Of a DNA stretch of 64,000 nucleotides, positions 46,087 through 55,340 are shown piece after piece. This DNA comes from Candidatus Pelagibacter sp. FZCC0015 (lineage in GTDB: Bacteria; Pseudomonadota; Alphaproteobacteria; Pelagibacterales; Pelagibacteraceae). Positions within the stretch are counted from its first letter, which is position 1, and every line of letters starts with the position of its first letter. The notes beneath the pieces are model-generated. The model did no database searches. It saw only the letters and a program-made list of their open reading frames with translations, and was not told where the DNA came from. The position numbers were made by a program, and so were the translations under genes. The stretch lies in the NCBI RefSeq assembly GCF_007833635.1, contig NZ_CP031125.1, positions 248,001 to 312,000 on the forward strand, in the 5' to 3' direction.

Positions 46087-47355
46087 TCAATTATCTTTAG
46101 AATATATTGATTGAAGATAAAAACCTACAGGCAATGAATAAATTATAGCTAACCAATTATTAAAAAAATTACCATTTGGTGAAATAGGCCACAATGTAAT
46201 TAACAAACCTGCTAACAAGCATACCTGATAGTCAGTCAAATATCGTTTTTTTTCAAAAAATATTGATTTTATTTGCTTAAAAGAAGAAAATAAAACATAA
46301 CAAAGTGCAAGAAATAAAAAACTAAATCCAATAATTCCAGTCTCTGCTAACAACTGTATATAAAAATTATGGGGATGGGTATTACATGGAGATTTTCCAA
46401 CAGCATATTTTGGATCCTGACATTTTATTCTAAACATTTTAGGTCCATGACCTAAAAAAGGTTTGTCTTTAAACATTTCAAATGCTGTTCTTATAAGACT
46501 ATCATGAACTGGAGAAAAAATTACTGATTTCTTTTGAATTTCTAGTTCAGTGTTTTTTATAATACCCATGTCTTGAGCAGGTGATAAAATCATTCTGTTG
46601 GTTAAGCTTGCTGAATTTAAAGTTATAATTATTATACAAACAAAAGCTGTTAAAAAAGTAATTAATCTAAATATTTGATACTTTTTAATTAATATAATTA
46701 TAAATATAGTAGATAAATTTAAAAAAAAGAAAGCAGCTCTTTCACCAGATAAAAAAATCAGTAGGTCAACTAAAATAAATAAAATTCCTATAAAATAAAC
46801 TTCATAAGGTTTTTTTTGTTTGATTAAAAATAAGGCAAAAAATAACGGGAAAAGTCTTGATAAATAAGATCCCATTATTAACTCATCGCCAAAAAAAGAT
46901 GATGGACGATTACTCATCCTCTCTAAACCAAATAAATTTTTAACATTTATATATTGATAAAATCCATCAATTACTAATGCCAAAAAACATATCAACAAAG
47001 CATAGTAAAAATAATTTAAAAATGATTTATCTTTGTCAATTAAATACCAAATAAAACAACTGAAAACTCCAATTCTTAGATAAAAAATAGAACTTTTTAA
47101 GCTAAAAAACATAAAAAAAGTTTCTTTATCAATCAAACTAGAAATAATTATAAAAATACAGAATATAAAAAATATTTTAAAAGGAGCATGATTAAAATAA
47201 TAATAATTTTTATTTTTAAATGTATAAAATAGAAAAATTAAAACTGAGATACTTACAATTAAATCAGGGAAAAAAGGACCCCAAATTAAAAATGGAATTA
47301 TTGAGGAAATTATTAAACTAATAATAGTTGTATTTGAAAATTTTAAATATTTCAT
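46087..47355 (-). CDS. O-antigen ligase/polymerase family membrane protein (Wzy/WaaL-like)
   Basis: Polytopic inner-membrane protein, 422 residues and about 10-12 helices, of the Wzy_C family. The large periplasmic loop carries PCNTHPHNFYIQLLAETGII near residues 320-345, the histidine motif of O-antigen ligases, and FGKDKPFLGHGPKMFR-like sequence (MFKDKPFLGHGPKMF) before it. It either polymerises repeat units or ligates them to lipid A core. The THPHNxYxQxxxE form suits a ligase a little better, but sequence alone does not decide. Confidence 0.85.
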   Translation of the reverse strand: MKYLKFSNTTIISLIISSIIPFLIWGPFFPDLIVSISVLIFLFYTFKNKNYYYFNHAPFKIFFIFCIFIIISSLIDKETFFMFFSLKSSIFYLRIGVFSCFIWYLIDKDKSFLNYFYYALLICFLALVIDGFYQYINVKNLFGLERMSNRPSSFFGDELIMGSYLSRLFPLFFALFLIKQKKPYEVYFIGILFILVDLLIFLSGERAAFFFLNLSTIFIIILIKKYQIFRLITFLTAFVCIIIITLNSASLTNRMILSPAQDMGIIKNTELEIQKKSVIFSPVHDSLIRTAFEMFKDKPFLGHGPKMFRIKCQDPKYAVGKSPCNTHPHNFYIQLLAETGIIGFSFLFLALCYVLFSSFKQIKSIFFEKKRYLTDYQVCLLAGLLITLWPISPNGNFFNNWLAIIYSLPVGFYLQSIYSKDN

Positions 47356-47384
47356 AATAATTTTTTAACAGATATTTATTAATT

Positions 47385-49376
47385 TTACTTAGTATTAATC
47401 TTTATAATCTTATTTCCCTCGCGCTCGAGTATTTTAGGACTTTTATTTTCCTTTTTAAATGGTAACTGCTCTAAATAGAGATGATCAACAATCTTAGTTT
47501 CAGATTTATATGTATAAACTAATTTTTTTAACATATTTTTAATTTCAATAGCTTTATTAGATTGTAACAAATCTCTTAGTATATCTAAATCAAGTTTTAA
47601 GTCATTAAACGGAATAAAATTATCTTGGGCTTTTTTAATTTTTTCATGGTTTGTTTTTTGAGGGTTGTCTCCAATTAAAAGTTCCTCATATAATTTTTCT
47701 CCAGGTCTAAGTCCTATTACTTTGATTTCAATATCTCCTTCTGAATTATCAACATCTTTTACTGTTAAACCAGAATTTATAATCATTTGATAAATTAAAT
47801 CTTTAATTTTGACGCTTTTTCCCATATCCAGGACAAAAACTTCACAATTTTGGCTCATTGCTCCCGCTTGAATCACTAATTGAGCTGCCTCTTTAGTGGT
47901 CATAAAATAACGTGTTACCTCTGGGTGAGTTAACGTAACCGGTCCACCTTCTTCTATTTGTTTTTTAAACTTTGGTATAACTGAACCAGATGACTGCAAT
48001 ACATTACCAAATCTTACAATAGAAAATTTAGAAAATTTATTTTTTTCATTTTCGTAAAGCGCTTGAACACATAATTCAGCAAGTCTTTTAGTTGCACCCA
48101 TAATATTAGTAGGTCTTACTGCTTTGTCGCTTGAAATAAGCACAAAATTTGACACTCTTTGTTCTATCGCAGCCTGTGCAACTACAAAAGTTCCAAAAAC
48201 ATTATTTTGTACTCCTTCAGAAATGTTCTCTTCTACCAACGGAACATGTTTATAAGCTGCTGCATGATATACTGTTTCAACATTAAAAGTTTTAAAAATT
48301 TGATTTATTTTAGACTTATCTTGAATATTACAAATTAGAGGTATAATTTCTATTCTATTACTCAAATTTTTTAGTTCTTCAAAAATTTTATAAAGACCAA
48401 ATTCATTTAATTCTAAAAGTAATAATTTTTTTGGACTATGTTTTACAATTTGGTGGCATAACTCTGAACCAATAGATCCACCCGCTCCTGTCACAAGAAC
48501 CACCCTTGAGTTAATATTTTTATTTAACAAGTTATAATTTGGTGCAACTTCATCTCGACTTAATAAATCTGCAATATCTAAATCTCTTATATCAGATACT
48601 GATACTTTACCGTCTACAACATCTTGAACTCTGGGAAGTGTCTTTACAATTAATTTATGATTATTAAGCTTTTCAATAATTTTTTTCCTTGAATTTCTAC
48701 TAATTGACGGAAGGGCAAGAAGGACTATGTTTACGTTTTTTAAATTTATTAAATTATCTAGTCTGGTTGGTGAAAAAACAGTCTGTCCTAACATAACTTG
48801 ATTATGCAATCTAACATCATCATCTAAAAAACCAACAACTTCTAATTCGGTATTACTCTCTAAACTAGTTAATAATTGTCTGCCTGCATTCCCTGCACCA
48901 TAAATCAATATCTTTTTTTTATTTTTAGAATTATTCGTTGAATTAAAAGTACTAACAATAAAATATTTTACTAGTAATCTAGATCCTGTGACAGAAAAAA
49001 ATAATAATAGTGGTTGAATAATACCAATTGATCTTGGAATACCCTGAATTGCATAGATACCTACTGCTGAAAAATATATTAACGCGTAAATTAATATAGC
49101 TATTGAAATTGAGAAAAAAATAGATAAACCAGTGTATCGAAATATAGCCCTATATAATCCCAACAACCAAAAAATAGGTATAGCTAAAAACACAGAAAGT
49201 AAAGCTGCTATTAGCGTTATATCGTTAATCGTTATAAATTTTTCTAGGCGTAAATAAAATGCAAGCCATGTACATAAAATACATAAACCTATATCAAAAA
49301 TTATTACAGTAATCTGTTTTGCATAACGTGGAAGTAATAATATATTTTTAATAGTTTCGTTTATTGTAAATAACAT
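47385..49376 (-). CDS. capD: CapD/WbpM-type nucleotide-sugar 4,6-dehydratase
   Basis: Membrane-anchored UDP-GlcNAc (or related) 4,6-dehydratase, 663 residues. Four N-terminal helices span about 15-135. A first Rossmann-like domain starts near 155 (KKILIYGAGNAGRQLL) and the catalytic extended-SDR domain near 293 (VTGAGGSIGSELCHQI). The SDKAVRPTNIMGATKR motif near 423 holds the Met-x-x-x-Lys variant typical of this family. It supplies 6-deoxy-4-keto sugars for N-acetyl-fucosamine or quinovosamine residues. Confidence 0.95.
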   Translation of the reverse strand: MLFTINETIKNILLLPRYAKQITVIIFDIGLCILCTWLAFYLRLEKFITINDITLIAALLSVFLAIPIFWLLGLYRAIFRYTGLSIFFSISIAILIYALIYFSAVGIYAIQGIPRSIGIIQPLLLFFSVTGSRLLVKYFIVSTFNSTNNSKNKKKILIYGAGNAGRQLLTSLESNTELEVVGFLDDDVRLHNQVMLGQTVFSPTRLDNLINLKNVNIVLLALPSISRNSRKKIIEKLNNHKLIVKTLPRVQDVVDGKVSVSDIRDLDIADLLSRDEVAPNYNLLNKNINSRVVLVTGAGGSIGSELCHQIVKHSPKKLLLLELNEFGLYKIFEELKNLSNRIEIIPLICNIQDKSKINQIFKTFNVETVYHAAAYKHVPLVEENISEGVQNNVFGTFVVAQAAIEQRVSNFVLISSDKAVRPTNIMGATKRLAELCVQALYENEKNKFSKFSIVRFGNVLQSSGSVIPKFKKQIEEGGPVTLTHPEVTRYFMTTKEAAQLVIQAGAMSQNCEVFVLDMGKSVKIKDLIYQMIINSGLTVKDVDNSEGDIEIKVIGLRPGEKLYEELLIGDNPQKTNHEKIKKAQDNFIPFNDLKLDLDILRDLLQSNKAIEIKNMLKKLVYTYKSETKIVDHLYLEQLPFKKENKSPKILEREGNKIIKINTK

Positions 49377-49486
49377 TCAGTTTTAATTATGTATTAATAT
49401 TTTATAAAAGTACTATTTAAAAATACAATATAAAAAGTAATATCAATACTTAAAATCAATTAACTGCCGCTAAATTTATTTGCTGT

Positions 49487-50008
49487 CTAGAATAATGTTT
49501 TAAAAATGTAACAGAAATAATTAAATATATTTATTTGTTTTATCATTTTTGCGTCTGTTTCAGCTAAAAGTTTTGGGTTTTTCATAGTAATTCCTGTGAC
49601 CTGTGCCAAACCTGTAATACCTGGTTTGACTTTAAACACTCCCCTTTTTTTTCTCTCACTAATTAATCTCTTTTGATTTAATAAACATGGGCGAGGACCA
49701 ACTAAGCTCATATCGCCTTTTAAAACATTATATAGCTGGGGAATTTCATCTAATTTTGTATTTCTTAAAAATTTTCCAAATGTTGTTAACTTTGTATTTT
49801 TTACGAGGTGAGTTGCAACAGATAATGTATTTACTGGCATACTTCTAAATTTAAACAAAATAAATGATCTTTGATATCTTCCAATACGAGTCTGAGAAAA
49901 AAGTGGAGAGCCATTATCAAACCAGCCAATAATTAATGTTATAATCAAAATAGGTGATAAAAAAATAAGCCCTAAAATAGAAAATAATAAATCAAATATT
50001 CTTATCAT
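49487..50008 (-). CDS. Initiating sugar-phosphate transferase (WcaJ/PglC/WbpL-like), possibly truncated
   Basis: Monotopic phosphoglycosyl transferase that puts the first sugar phosphate on undecaprenyl phosphate. It has 173 residues: an N-terminal membrane segment (about 1-24), SQTRIGRYQRSFILFKFRSM near 40, then TKLDEIPQLYNVLKGDMSLVGPRPCLL near 82 with the catalytic Asp-Glu, and GITGLAQVTGITMKNP near 130. It ends abruptly at a tag inside a T5A4 run; the other frame stays open for 14 further codons to 49456, so the tail may be frameshifted. It overlaps the upstream gene by 17 bases. Confidence 0.88.
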   Translation of the reverse strand: MIRIFDLLFSILGLIFLSPILIITLIIGWFDNGSPLFSQTRIGRYQRSFILFKFRSMPVNTLSVATHLVKNTKLTTFGKFLRNTKLDEIPQLYNVLKGDMSLVGPRPCLLNQKRLISERKKRGVFKVKPGITGLAQVTGITMKNPKLLAETDAKMIKQINIFNYFCYIFKTLF

Positions 50009-50978
50009 TACTAGAAACCATTTTTTTTATACCTTCCGAAATATTTATTTTAGGTGACCAATTTAATGTTTTACGTGTAAATAAACTATCAACTTTCAAA
50101 GAACCTACTAATCTATCAATTTCCTCTCTTCGATTTAAAATTTTTGCAATTATTTTAAGTAAAATAATTGGAACAGGAAACAAACGAGCTGATCGTCCCA
50201 TTGAAAAAGATATATGCTTTATTAAATCTGGTGTAGAAACATCTTCACCATCAGATACTAAAAAAGTTTTTCCAGCTGCTGATTGGTGATCTATACATAT
50301 TAAAATTAAATCAATTAAGTTATCTAAACCAATCATAGAACGTTGATTTTTAATCATACTAAAGGGTAATGGCACGCCAGATCGAACTAACATCAAGAGA
50401 CGTTTTAAATTACCTTTAACTCCTTTTCCATATACAAGAGGTAAACGTAATATATTTACTTCTAATTTAGTTTTAGCTGCAACTTCCCACAACTCTTTCT
50501 CAGCTTTCCATTTAGCTAAACCATATAAACTTTTAGGTACAGGTTTGTCTTTATAAGTAAAAATATTTTTATGTTGATTATTATTGTCTAATACTACTTC
50601 ACTGGTATTATCTCCATTTACCTTTATTGAACTTAAAAATATAATTCTTCTAACTCCAGCAGCAGCAGCTTGCGTAGCCAATTGTTTGGTTCCATCTACA
50701 ATTGAGGACATATAATCCTTCTCTGTAAACAAATTTTTACTTTCCATTGCATGAGCTATTCCTGCACAATGAATAATACAATCAATGTTGGACAGTAAAT
50801 GCATCCAATTTGTTTCAGAGTTTATATCTCCTACTGATGCATACTCAATGTTTAAATTATTTTTAACAATGGATTCATCTCGAACTATACCGCGGACTAT
50901 TTTATTTTTTTTTATTAATTTATTACAAAGCGACTGACCAATAAATCCATTAGCTCCTGTAACTAAAATTTTATTCAT
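49992..50978 (-). CDS. NAD-dependent sugar epimerase/reductase (WbpV-like)
   Basis: Extended SDR, 328 residues, paired with the initiating transferase. NAD motif VTGANGFIGQSLCNKL is at 6-21, the catalytic Ser region FLSSIKVNGDNT near 115, YxxxK in SLYGLAKWKAEKEL near 145, and VYGKGVKGNLKRLL near 182. In related loci this gene reduces the CapD product to UDP-QuiNAc or UDP-FucNAc, the sugar that the transferase uses. That pathway is inferred from neighbours. Confidence 0.85.
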   Translation of the reverse strand: MNKILVTGANGFIGQSLCNKLIKKNKIVRGIVRDESIVKNNLNIEYASVGDINSETNWMHLLSNIDCIIHCAGIAHAMESKNLFTEKDYMSSIVDGTKQLATQAAAAGVRRIIFLSSIKVNGDNTSEVVLDNNNQHKNIFTYKDKPVPKSLYGLAKWKAEKELWEVAAKTKLEVNILRLPLVYGKGVKGNLKRLLMLVRSGVPLPFSMIKNQRSMIGLDNLIDLILICIDHQSAAGKTFLVSDGEDVSTPDLIKHISFSMGRSARLFPVPIILLKIIAKILNRREEIDRLVGSLKVDSLFTRKTLNWSPKINISEGIKKMVSSNDKNI

Positions 50979-50982
50979 CTAT

Positions 50983-51738
50983 TTATCTTTTCAAATATTG
51001 TTTTGCACGTGAAATTATTTTATTAGTAAAAAAATTGATTTTATTTATAGGTAAATTATTTTTTTTTAACGATAGAATAATTTCCTGATTTTGTATAAAA
51101 ATATTTTTAAAACTTTTATTTGTTGTACCGCCCATACGCATTTTAACCCAAATTTCTGGTACATATAAACACTGAATTTTATGTACTTCCAGAAAACGGA
51201 TCATTAAATCAACATCTGAAGCTATTTTTAAGTCTAAATCAAAGTTTCCATATTTTTCAAAAATGGACCTCCTTACAAAAAATGTGGGATGAGGTGGACA
51301 CCATCCCTTTGAAAATAAACCTGGCTGAAATTTACTTGATTTAAAATATCTTACAGTTTTAGATGCAGTCAATTTATCTACATAAATTAAGTCCGAATAA
51401 CATGCATCAATCGTAGGATTGTTCATGAAAATATTTGCTACTGTAGATAAGACCTTATTATTTGCATAGAAATCGTCAGAATTAAGAAACCCAATAATAT
51501 CACCAGTTGTGATTTTAATCCCTTTATTCATAGCATCGTAGATACCATCATCAGACTCACTAATTAAAGAAGCAAAATTATTACGTTGTGACTCTAGTAT
51601 TGTTAAAGTTTCGTCATCGCTTTTTCCATCAACTATAACATGTTCAATATTTTTATATTTTTGCATCCTTACCGAAGTTAAGCACTGCTGAATAACTGAA
51701 GCGCTATTTAAAGTGACGGTAATAATTGAAATTTTCAA
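50983..51738 (-). CDS. Glycosyltransferase family 2
   Basis: GT-A fold transferase, 251 residues. It shows SIITVTLNSASVIQQCLTSV near 3, VIVDGKSDDET near 33, SESDDGIYDAMNKGIKITTG near 60, and the metal-binding DxD as FLNSDDFY near 84. The WcaA/WbbD-type GxxDAMNKG segment is common in O-antigen gene clusters. Specificity is unknown. Directly upstream of the epimerase (four bases). Confidence 0.9.
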   Translation of the reverse strand: MKISIITVTLNSASVIQQCLTSVRMQKYKNIEHVIVDGKSDDETLTILESQRNNFASLISESDDGIYDAMNKGIKITTGDIIGFLNSDDFYANNKVLSTVANIFMNNPTIDACYSDLIYVDKLTASKTVRYFKSSKFQPGLFSKGWCPPHPTFFVRRSIFEKYGNFDLDLKIASDVDLMIRFLEVHKIQCLYVPEIWVKMRMGGTTNKSFKNIFIQNQEIILSLKKNNLPINKINFFTNKIISRAKQYLKR

Positions 51739-51875
51739 AATATTTTATCCTTTATAATTATTAAACCAAAACATAAAATATTTTTAGTTTATTTTAATCT
51801 TAAAAATACTTCTTTTTGAGGAAAATAAAAATAGAACTCATAAAAAAATTCAAATACATGAAATTTTTTTCATAT

Positions 51876-53018
51876 TTAAATGAGCATATTAATATAAGCT
51901 TTTTGGTGATAATAAGCACATAAATCTAAATTAAGTTTTTTTCTTACTATTTTTCTAGAAAACCTACCAAATTGCTTTCTCAACTTTGGGTCTTTTAATA
52001 ATTTTATTATTTTTAAAGATAAACTATTAGCATCACCAACTTTAACTATGTATCCATTTTTACCATTTTTAATAAATTTACTTATATCGCCTACATTAGT
52101 TGAAATGACTGCATTTTCCATAGCCATAGCTTCCCATACTGCTAATGGTGATGATTCATTGCTAGAACTGCAAACATATATATCAATTTTTTTTAGTATC
52201 GGTCTTATATCTTTTCTTGAACCAATAAAATGAACATTTCTAATTTTATTCCTTCTAATTAATTTTGATAAATATTCAAAATAATTTTTTTGACTCTTAT
52301 ATATAGGTCCTACTATTACAAAAATAATTTCTTTTTCAAAAGATAATAGTTTGGCAGCTGTTTTTATAAAAGTTGCATGATCTTTATTGGGATTTATATT
52401 TCCAACAGTTCCTATTACAATTTTTTTTCCTATTTTTTTTTTTTTGAAAAATTTCTCAGGATTAAGTTTTATATTTGGGTTAAACAAGTTTGTATTTACT
52501 GGAGATTGTATTAAGAAATTTTTTCTTTTATTAGGTATTAATTTTGAATAATATTTTTGAGTCCTCTCTGATGCAAAAATGAAACCATTTGCTAAATGAC
52601 TTGTAAATGAGAAAATTTTTTTGATAATTTTTGGAGCATGAGTATCATTTAATTCCCAAATTACCTTTACCCCAGCTAATTTAGCAGCAAAGATACCTTT
52701 ATTATGCAAACTTCCACCACTTACGTGTACTAAGTCGAATTTTTTTTTTTTTAATATTAATGCTAGCTTAATAACTTCAAATGGAAATAATATTATATAC
52801 ATAATTACTCCAAATAAACTTTTTTTTATAGAACTAAGTGGTAATGATAAATGTTTAACGTTAAGTAAATTACATTGTTTTTTAAGATCTTTTGAGTTTT
52901 TTTTTGGAAAAATTAAAGTTATTTCAACTTTCTTTTTTTTTAATGATGAAGCAACCATCAAATTACGTATTTGAGGGCCACCAATTCTCCCCTCCTCTAT
53001 AATATTAGCAACCCGCAC
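51876..53018 (-). CDS. Glycosyltransferase family 4
   Basis: GT-B fold transferase, 380 residues. N-terminus MRVANIIEEGRIGGPQIRNL with the donor-side GGxxxxV-like loop; GTVGNINPNKDHATFIKTA near 203; C-terminal GT1/4 motif SSNESSPLAVWEAMAMENAV near 285 with the E-x7-E pattern, and GDISKFIKNGKNGYIV near 312. It adds one sugar of the repeat unit. A 137-base AT-rich gap with no recognisable gene separates it from the next gene on the left. Confidence 0.9.
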   Translation of the reverse strand: MRVANIIEEGRIGGPQIRNLMVASSLKKKKVEITLIFPKKNSKDLKKQCNLLNVKHLSLPLSSIKKSLFGVIMYIILFPFEVIKLALILKKKKFDLVHVSGGSLHNKGIFAAKLAGVKVIWELNDTHAPKIIKKIFSFTSHLANGFIFASERTQKYYSKLIPNKRKNFLIQSPVNTNLFNPNIKLNPEKFFKKKKIGKKIVIGTVGNINPNKDHATFIKTAAKLLSFEKEIIFVIVGPIYKSQKNYFEYLSKLIRRNKIRNVHFIGSRKDIRPILKKIDIYVCSSSNESSPLAVWEAMAMENAVISTNVGDISKFIKNGKNGYIVKVGDANSLSLKIIKLLKDPKLRKQFGRFSRKIVRKKLNLDLCAYYHQKAYINMLI

Positions 53019-53050
53019 AGTATAAATAATTTTAATTTTTATATTTTATT

Positions 53051-54043
53051 TTAAAGAATTTTTTTAATATCCTTCATTGCTTGATTAATATCAAATTTAT
53101 TCTTCCATTTTAATTCTTTTAATGCTTTTTTAGGACTACAATAAGAAGCTGGAACATCTCCTTTTCTCTTTTTTACAAATTTAAATGGAATAGATATTCC
53201 AATTTGTTTTTCAAATACTTTTACCATTTCTAAAACACTCAAACCTTTACCTGTTCCAAAATTATAAACTTCTAATCCTTTTTTCATTCTATTATTTTTT
53301 ATCATTGCTACATGACCATCAGCTAAATCCATCACATGAATATAGTCTCTGACACCAGTTCCATCTTTTGTTTTATAATTTTTTCCGTAGATCCGTAGCT
53401 CTGGTAATTTTTTTTTAGCGACGCTTATAATATAAGGAAGTAAATTGCTTGGAATACCTTTGGAATTTTCTCTTATTATCCCTGAGCTATGGTTGCTTAT
53501 TGGGTTAAAATATCTTGCAATTCTAACACTCCACTTTTTATCAAAATTTGATAAATCCATTAATATCCTCTCTATAATATATTTTGAATTACCATAAGGG
53601 TTCTTTGTTTTTCCAACATTTGCCGTTTCTTTGAGTGGTAATGATTGTCCGTGATTATAAACATTCGCTGAAGAACTAAATATAATTTTAAAAACATTTC
53701 TTTCTCTCATGCAGTCTAATAAAGATAAGGTTGATCCAATATTATTATCAAAATAATTAATTGATTTTTCACAACTTTCACTCACATCTTTATAACCAGC
53801 ACAATGTATTACCGCATAACAAGAATGTTTTTTGAATATTGATTTTAATTTTTTTTTATTTTTTATATCTAGATTGTAATAAATTATTTTTTTTTTTGTA
53901 ATTATCTCTAATTTTTTTATTACACTTTCGTTACTATTTGAAAAATTATCAATAATTATCGGATTGTAATTATTTTTTGCTAAGGATATAACACAGTGTG
54001 ATCCAATGTAACCTGCACCACCTGTAATAAAAATATTTTTCAT
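53051..54043 (-). CDS. galE: UDP-glucose 4-epimerase
   Basis: Interconverts UDP-glucose and UDP-galactose or the N-acetyl forms. It has 330 residues. NAD motif ITGGAGYIGSHCVISL is at 5-20, IHCAGYKDVSESCEKS near 83, SSSANVYNHG near 122, catalytic YGNSKY near 146 and the GTGVRDYIHVMDLADGHV signature near 228. Length and motifs match GalE closely. It provides galactose-type sugars to the island's glycosyltransferases. Confidence 0.93.
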   Translation of the reverse strand: MKNIFITGGAGYIGSHCVISLAKNNYNPIIIDNFSNSNESVIKKLEIITKKKIIYYNLDIKNKKKLKSIFKKHSCYAVIHCAGYKDVSESCEKSINYFDNNIGSTLSLLDCMRERNVFKIIFSSSANVYNHGQSLPLKETANVGKTKNPYGNSKYIIERILMDLSNFDKKWSVRIARYFNPISNHSSGIIRENSKGIPSNLLPYIISVAKKKLPELRIYGKNYKTKDGTGVRDYIHVMDLADGHVAMIKNNRMKKGLEVYNFGTGKGLSVLEMVKVFEKQIGISIPFKFVKKRKGDVPASYCSPKKALKELKWKNKFDINQAMKDIKKIL

Positions 54044-54080
54044 TTTATAGTGTTTATATCCTTTTTTACATTTAAACTAA

Positions 54081-55286
54081 TTAACGATTTATTGCATTAT
54101 TATTTCGATGCTCTGTAATCATCATGCCAAATAAAAATGTTAAAATAAATGCACCTTGTGAAAATTTAAATGTTTCATGAAAAAATCCATAAATAAGCAT
54201 ACCTATAAAACCATAAAGAAGATCTCGATGGTGATTTTTTAGATATTTAAAAACTTGAAATAAAATTAGTAAATAAAGATAAAAACCAATAAAGCCTACT
54301 CTAAAGAGAACATCGGCATATTGATTATGAGCAGAACATTCCATATCACTAAACATGATCCAGCATCCAAGAAAACCTGATCCAATAAATGGACTTAAAG
54401 AAACATAGTGTAAAATTTTTCCCCATAGATTTATTCTAAAACCTTCTGATGAATCCACATTACCAAACCTTTCAATCAGAGAATAAAAACCATCTAAAGA
54501 GAAGTAAGTAAATAATGTTCTTGAAAAATATAAAGATGTATTTGGAAACAATTTTTCTAATAAATTTACTAAAACAATAAAAATTATTGGTATCAAGAAA
54601 ATAAAAGCTAATTTAAAAAATAATTTTTTTTTTATTAAAAATATATTACTGAAATAATATAATCCAAAAGTAGAAAGAAGAGCGACAATGGTGGTTCTTG
54701 AATATGTTATAAATATACCGCCTAAAATTAATATAATGACTGAGAGTTTTAAAATTTGAATTAATTTATTAGGAGGTTTATATAACATGGTAATCCAAAA
54801 TGCTAAAAGGTAAACATATCCATATCGAGAACTTCCTACATAAAATTTTAAATTTCCATAATCCTCGATCAGAGTATAAATGAAAAACTTTCCTATTTTT
54901 TGAACCGCAAAATACAAAACGATTAAAACTACAGCAATTTTGAAAGCTTCAATTTTGTGTTTGTCTATATCAATTACTACATATGAAAAAAGAGTCATGA
55001 AAATTATAAAACTTAAAAACCTTCTATCTAAGTGCTGGAAGAGATTAGACTGATAAATTGTACCTATAATAAATATTAGAAAAAAAAATACTATCGTTAA
55101 AGTAACATTATTACTCGGTTTTTTTACTTTTCCTGTAAGCAAAATAAGAAAAAGCGGAAATAAAATAAAACTATAATTTGCAGATAAACCTGAAATTGAA
55201 TATGGGTATAAAAAAATAATAAAAGAAGTTATTAAGAAAAAACTAGAAATTTTTTTTTTTAAACTTAATTTTTTAATTCGAAGCAT
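54081..55286 (-). CDS. Second O-antigen ligase/polymerase-like membrane protein
   Basis: Polytopic protein, 401 residues with about 10-12 hydrophobic segments. The periplasmic loop holds SPFIGSGFLGCWIMFSDMEC near 300 and AHNQYADVLFRVGFIGFYLY near 320, the histidine motif of the Wzy_C family. With the protein at 46087 there are two such proteins; one is probably the polymerase and the other the ligase. This one, in the middle of glycosyltransferase genes, is the likelier polymerase. Confidence 0.82.
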   Translation of the reverse strand: MLRIKKLSLKKKISSFFLITSFIIFLYPYSISGLSANYSFILFPLFLILLTGKVKKPSNNVTLTIVFFFLIFIIGTIYQSNLFQHLDRRFLSFIIFMTLFSYVVIDIDKHKIEAFKIAVVLIVLYFAVQKIGKFFIYTLIEDYGNLKFYVGSSRYGYVYLLAFWITMLYKPPNKLIQILKLSVIILILGGIFITYSRTTIVALLSTFGLYYFSNIFLIKKKLFFKLAFIFLIPIIFIVLVNLLEKLFPNTSLYFSRTLFTYFSLDGFYSLIERFGNVDSSEGFRINLWGKILHYVSLSPFIGSGFLGCWIMFSDMECSAHNQYADVLFRVGFIGFYLYLLILFQVFKYLKNHHRDLLYGFIGMLIYGFFHETFKFSQGAFILTFLFGMMITEHRNNNAINR

Positions 55287-55340
55287 ATATTCTTATAATT
55301 AATACTAATGCCTTAAAAAATACAAAAAAAACTAAAATAT

